The position numbers and the translations under genes were made by a program. The notes under the pieces are model-generated. The model made no database searches and was not told where the DNA came from. It was given only the letters and a program-made list of their open reading frames with translations. A DNA stretch of 64,000 nt from Flavobacterium foetidum (lineage in GTDB: Bacteria; Bacteroidota; Bacteroidia; Flavobacteriales; Flavobacteriaceae). This document shows, piece after piece, positions 62,252 through 64,000 of this stretch. How positions within the stretch are numbered: position 1 is the stretch's first letter; every line of letters starts with the position of its first letter. Location: NCBI RefSeq assembly GCF_004634245.1, contig NZ_SJTF01000004.1, positions 62,001-126,000 on the forward strand, given 5' to 3'.

Positions 62252-62598
62252 AAACAGTTTTAATACTCGAAGAAGCAGCATTGTTTATTCTCGGAATATT
62301 TTTTTTCAACCGCTTAAATTACGAATGGTGGTGGTTTCTGGCTTTAATTTTAGCTCCCGATTTGTCGATGATGGGTTATGCGTTTGGAAACAAAGCCGGA
62401 GCATTTCTTTATAATGTCTTTCATCATAAAGGAATTGCTCTTTTAATTTATGCAACAGGACATTATTTAAGCATCGAAATATTGCAATTAGCAGGAATTA
62501 TTTTATTTTCACACTCTGCAATGGATCGTATTTTTGGCTATGGCCTGAAATACGAAAAAGGCTTTAAATACACACATTTAGGCGAAATTGGCAAATAA
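62248..62598 (+). CDS. DUF4260-family small membrane protein
   Basis: A 116-residue protein with three or four hydrophobic segments and the DUF4260 features FNRLNYEWWWFLALILAPDL, SMMGYAFGNKAGAFLYNVFH and the C-terminal HSAMDRIFGYGLKYEKGFKY. The family is of unknown function and common beside small transcriptional or metabolic genes. It is coupled to the GNAT gene and followed by the MmcQ/YjbR gene after 6 bases. Confidence 0.88.
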   Translation: MKTVLILEEAALFILGIFFFNRLNYEWWWFLALILAPDLSMMGYAFGNKAGAFLYNVFHHKGIALLIYATGHYLSIEILQLAGIILFSHSAMDRIFGYGLKYEKGFKYTHLGEIGK

Positions 62599-62604
62599 AC
62601 AGTT

Positions 62605-62973
62605 ATGAATTTAGAAACTTTTTACGAATATTGTCTATCGAAAAAAGGGGTAAGCGAGCATTTTCCTTTTGATGAAGATACCTTGGTTTTTAAAGTGGGC
62701 GGCAAAATGTTTGCTTTGTCTTCCTTATCGCAGTGGGAAAAGAACGAGCAATCAGTAAATTTAAAATGCGATCCAGACCGGGCACAAGAACTTCGAGCAG
62801 AATATGACGAGATAAAACCCGGATTTCATATGAGTAAAGTACACTGGAATACGGTGGCATTGAACGGAAATCTGCCAGATAAATTCGTCAAGGAATTGAT
62901 AGACCATTCGTACGAATTAGTGTTCAAAAGTTTAACAAAGAAAATTCAAAACGAAATTACTGACTTGAGGTAA
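62605..62973 (+). CDS. MmcQ/YjbR-family protein
   Basis: A 122-residue protein with the MmcQ/YjbR layout: LETFYEYCLSKKGVSEHFPF, LVFKVGGKMFALSSL, VNLKCDPDRAQELRAEY and HMSKVHWNTVALNG. The fold is like CyaY/DNA-binding proteins, but function is not settled. It is the third gene of a tight run GNAT-DUF4260-MmcQ. A TACATTTG box lies 66 bases before the next gene. Confidence 0.9.
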   Translation: MNLETFYEYCLSKKGVSEHFPFDEDTLVFKVGGKMFALSSLSQWEKNEQSVNLKCDPDRAQELRAEYDEIKPGFHMSKVHWNTVALNGNLPDKFVKELIDHSYELVFKSLTKKIQNEITDLR

Positions 62974-63079
62974 AATTTTTACCCAACAGGCAGAGCAATT
63001 AGAAATTAGGCATTACATTTGTAACGTCTGTAAAAAACTCAGCGACTTAACAGCTTAGCAACTTAGAATCTTTAAAAAA

Positions 63080-63784
63080 ATGAAAGAACAATTTAAAAAA
63101 TTTCTGAACGAAGAACAAGATCCAAAAGCGATTGAAAAAATCACTTCTAAACTTACAGATTTATTGATGAAAGGTGAAGAAGTTGGTTATATCGCAGTAC
63201 AAAAAAAACCAGCAATCACTGTTTTTCCTGACAGTATTGTAGTAACAAACAAACGTATCATTATCTGTGAACCAAAAAACCTAGGTCTTTCAATGGATTT
63301 TACAGATTATGCTTGGGATGATATTGCAAGTACTTTTGTAAAAGAAAACATTTTAGGTTCGGAATTCTCATTTGCTACCAAAACAGATTTAGCAGTTACG
63401 ATTGATTATATTCCGAAAATTCAAGCTAGAAAAATATATACTTACGCTAAAGAACAATTAGATTTACTAAAAAATCCTATAACTACTACTCCAATTCAGG
63501 AAATCGTAGAAGAAGTTGCGCCTGAAGCGGAAGAAATTGAAGAAGTAGAAACAGAAGAAGTAACCAGCTTTGCAGAAATTTTACCAGCTGCTCCAGCTGT
63601 TACCGAAACTTATGAACCGCTTCCAACACAGCCGACACCACCTGCCGGAGAACGCAAATTGAGTGATTTATCTAAAGAAGAACTTTTTGATAAATTGCAG
63701 AACTACAAAAAACTTCTTGATAATGGTTTAATCATGCAGGGAGAATATGATACTTATAAAAAAGAGATTTTAAGTTATATGTAA
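63080..63784 (+). CDS. PH-like domain protein with C-terminal SHOCT domain
   Basis: A 234-residue cytosolic protein: an N-terminal helix, a bacterial PH-like domain (about 30-130; IAVQKKPAITVFPDSIVVTN, RIIICEPKNLG, YAWDDIASTFVKENILGSEF), an acidic Glu/Val- and Pro-rich linker (about 140-195), and a SHOCT domain (about 197-234; LSKEELFDKLQNYKKLLDNG). SHOCT and PH-like parts often occur together in proteins of unknown role, probably for oligomerisation or membrane contact. A TACATTTG box at 63014-63021 may be its -7 element. Confidence 0.85.
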   Translation: MKEQFKKFLNEEQDPKAIEKITSKLTDLLMKGEEVGYIAVQKKPAITVFPDSIVVTNKRIIICEPKNLGLSMDFTDYAWDDIASTFVKENILGSEFSFATKTDLAVTIDYIPKIQARKIYTYAKEQLDLLKNPITTTPIQEIVEEVAPEAEEIEEVETEEVTSFAEILPAAPAVTETYEPLPTQPTPPAGERKLSDLSKEELFDKLQNYKKLLDNGLIMQGEYDTYKKEILSYM

Positions 63785-63790
63785 ATTTCT

Positions 63791-63919
63791 AACCGCAAAG
63801 AGCGCAAAGATTTACGCAAAGCACGGAATGAAAATCATAAAAAAACCATCAGTTTCCTGATGGTTTTTTCTTTTTAAACTTTGCGAACCTTGCGTAAATC
63901 TTTGCGTTCTTTGCGGTTA
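63791..63919. repeat. AACCGCAAAG inverted repeat enclosing a terminator
   Basis: A 31-base arm AACCGCAAAGAGCGCAAAGA and onward (63791-63821) is opposed by a matching arm to 63919 (CTTTGCGTTCTTTGCGGTT at the end) with two mismatches. A separate strong hairpin terminator lies in the loop. It separates the convergent PH/SHOCT gene and the partial gene at the end. Confidence 0.75.
63840..63871. terminator. Bidirectional terminator
   Basis: Arms AAAAACCATCAG (63841-63852) and CTGATGGTTTTT (63857-63868) with a TTTC loop, an A-run before and a T-run after. It can end both the PH/SHOCT transcript and the transcript of the minus-strand gene. Confidence 0.88.
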
Positions 63920-63925
63920 AGTAAA

Positions 63926-64000
63926 TTAAAGCGTAGCCTTCTGTTTGTCTAAAAAGCTGTGAGATTGCAACTCTAATAACTCTTTTGCATTTTTTCTTTG
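63926..64000 (-). CDS. C-terminal end of a minus-strand gene; runs off the window
   Basis: The minus strand is open from the window edge to a TAA at 63926-63928, giving the last 24 residues (QRKNAKELLELQ, then SHSFLDKQKATL). The terminator and inverted repeat right after it fit a gene end. Too short to name. Confidence 0.55.
   Translation of the reverse strand, partial: QRKNAKELLELQSHSFLDKQKATL

Overview
The window looks like a chromosomal segment of a Flavobacterium-type bacterium (Bacteroidota). It is AT-rich. Promoter-like sites follow the TTTG-N19-TAnnTTTG pattern of this phylum. It has a SusC/SusD pair, a T9SS C-terminal sorting signal, POT peptide transporters paired with a DPP-IV peptidase, a mevalonate pathway, and many hairpin-forming intergenic repeats. 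The species cannot be fixed from the sequence alone. I see no phage, insertion sequence, rRNA operon or CRISPR array.

Layout. 1-5.7 kb: start of a tail-specific protease gene (minus strand), then a plus-strand run surE, small membrane protein, lpxB, NlpC/P60 lipoprotein, comEC. 5.6-13 kb (minus): DPP-IV-like peptidase, two POT transporters and three thioredoxin-fold secreted proteins, two of which have lost the CXXC site. 13-15.5 kb: HMG-CoA reductase and a GYDIA-type GHMP kinase. 15.5-22.5 kb (minus): an envelope/biosynthesis run coaX, outer-membrane protein, lptC, small protein, CNNM/CorC protein, PpiD-like foldase, then a short hypothetical gene. 22.5-24.7 kb: tRNA-Phe(GAA) with a near-ideal promoter, and an MHS-family transporter with a small membrane partner.

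24.7-43.5 kb is a maltodextrin/starch utilisation locus. A minus-strand operon encodes SusC, SusD, a SusE-like lipoprotein and a T9SS-exported GH13 amylase. Diverging from it are a LacI-type regulator and, downstream on the plus strand, a sugar MFS transporter, beta-phosphoglucomutase, GH65 phosphorylase, GH97 alpha-glucosidase and a second GH13 enzyme. Together they suggest surface cutting and import of maltodextrin, periplasmic trimming, inner-membrane uptake of maltose, phosphorolysis to glucose plus beta-glucose-1-phosphate, and conversion to glucose-6-phosphate. A 7-bp-arm inverted repeat lies between the putative -33 and -7 boxes of the sugar transporter, a plausible LacI-type operator.

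43.5-64 kb is mostly housekeeping: a GDPD, an HI0933-type flavoprotein, a HAD phosphatase, TspO, a second mevalonate cluster (mvaD, mevalonate kinase, DUF502 protein, UbiA prenyltransferase) interrupted by a ParE-type toxin-antitoxin pair, a pseudouridine synthase, DUF937 and DUF456 proteins, a glycosyltransferase with an LPG-synthase-like membrane protein, ruvC, a four-helix-bundle protein, a HemW-like radical SAM enzyme, a cyclase-family hydrolase, GNAT, DUF4260, MmcQ/YjbR and a PH/SHOCT protein. The last 75 bases hold the end of another minus-strand gene.

The least ordinary content is the repeat load. At least six families of inverted or palindromic elements fill the gaps from 36.9 kb onward. 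They include a six-copy tandem array of about 79-bp hairpins in front of mvaD, and a repeat inserted in frame inside the glycosyltransferase gene.
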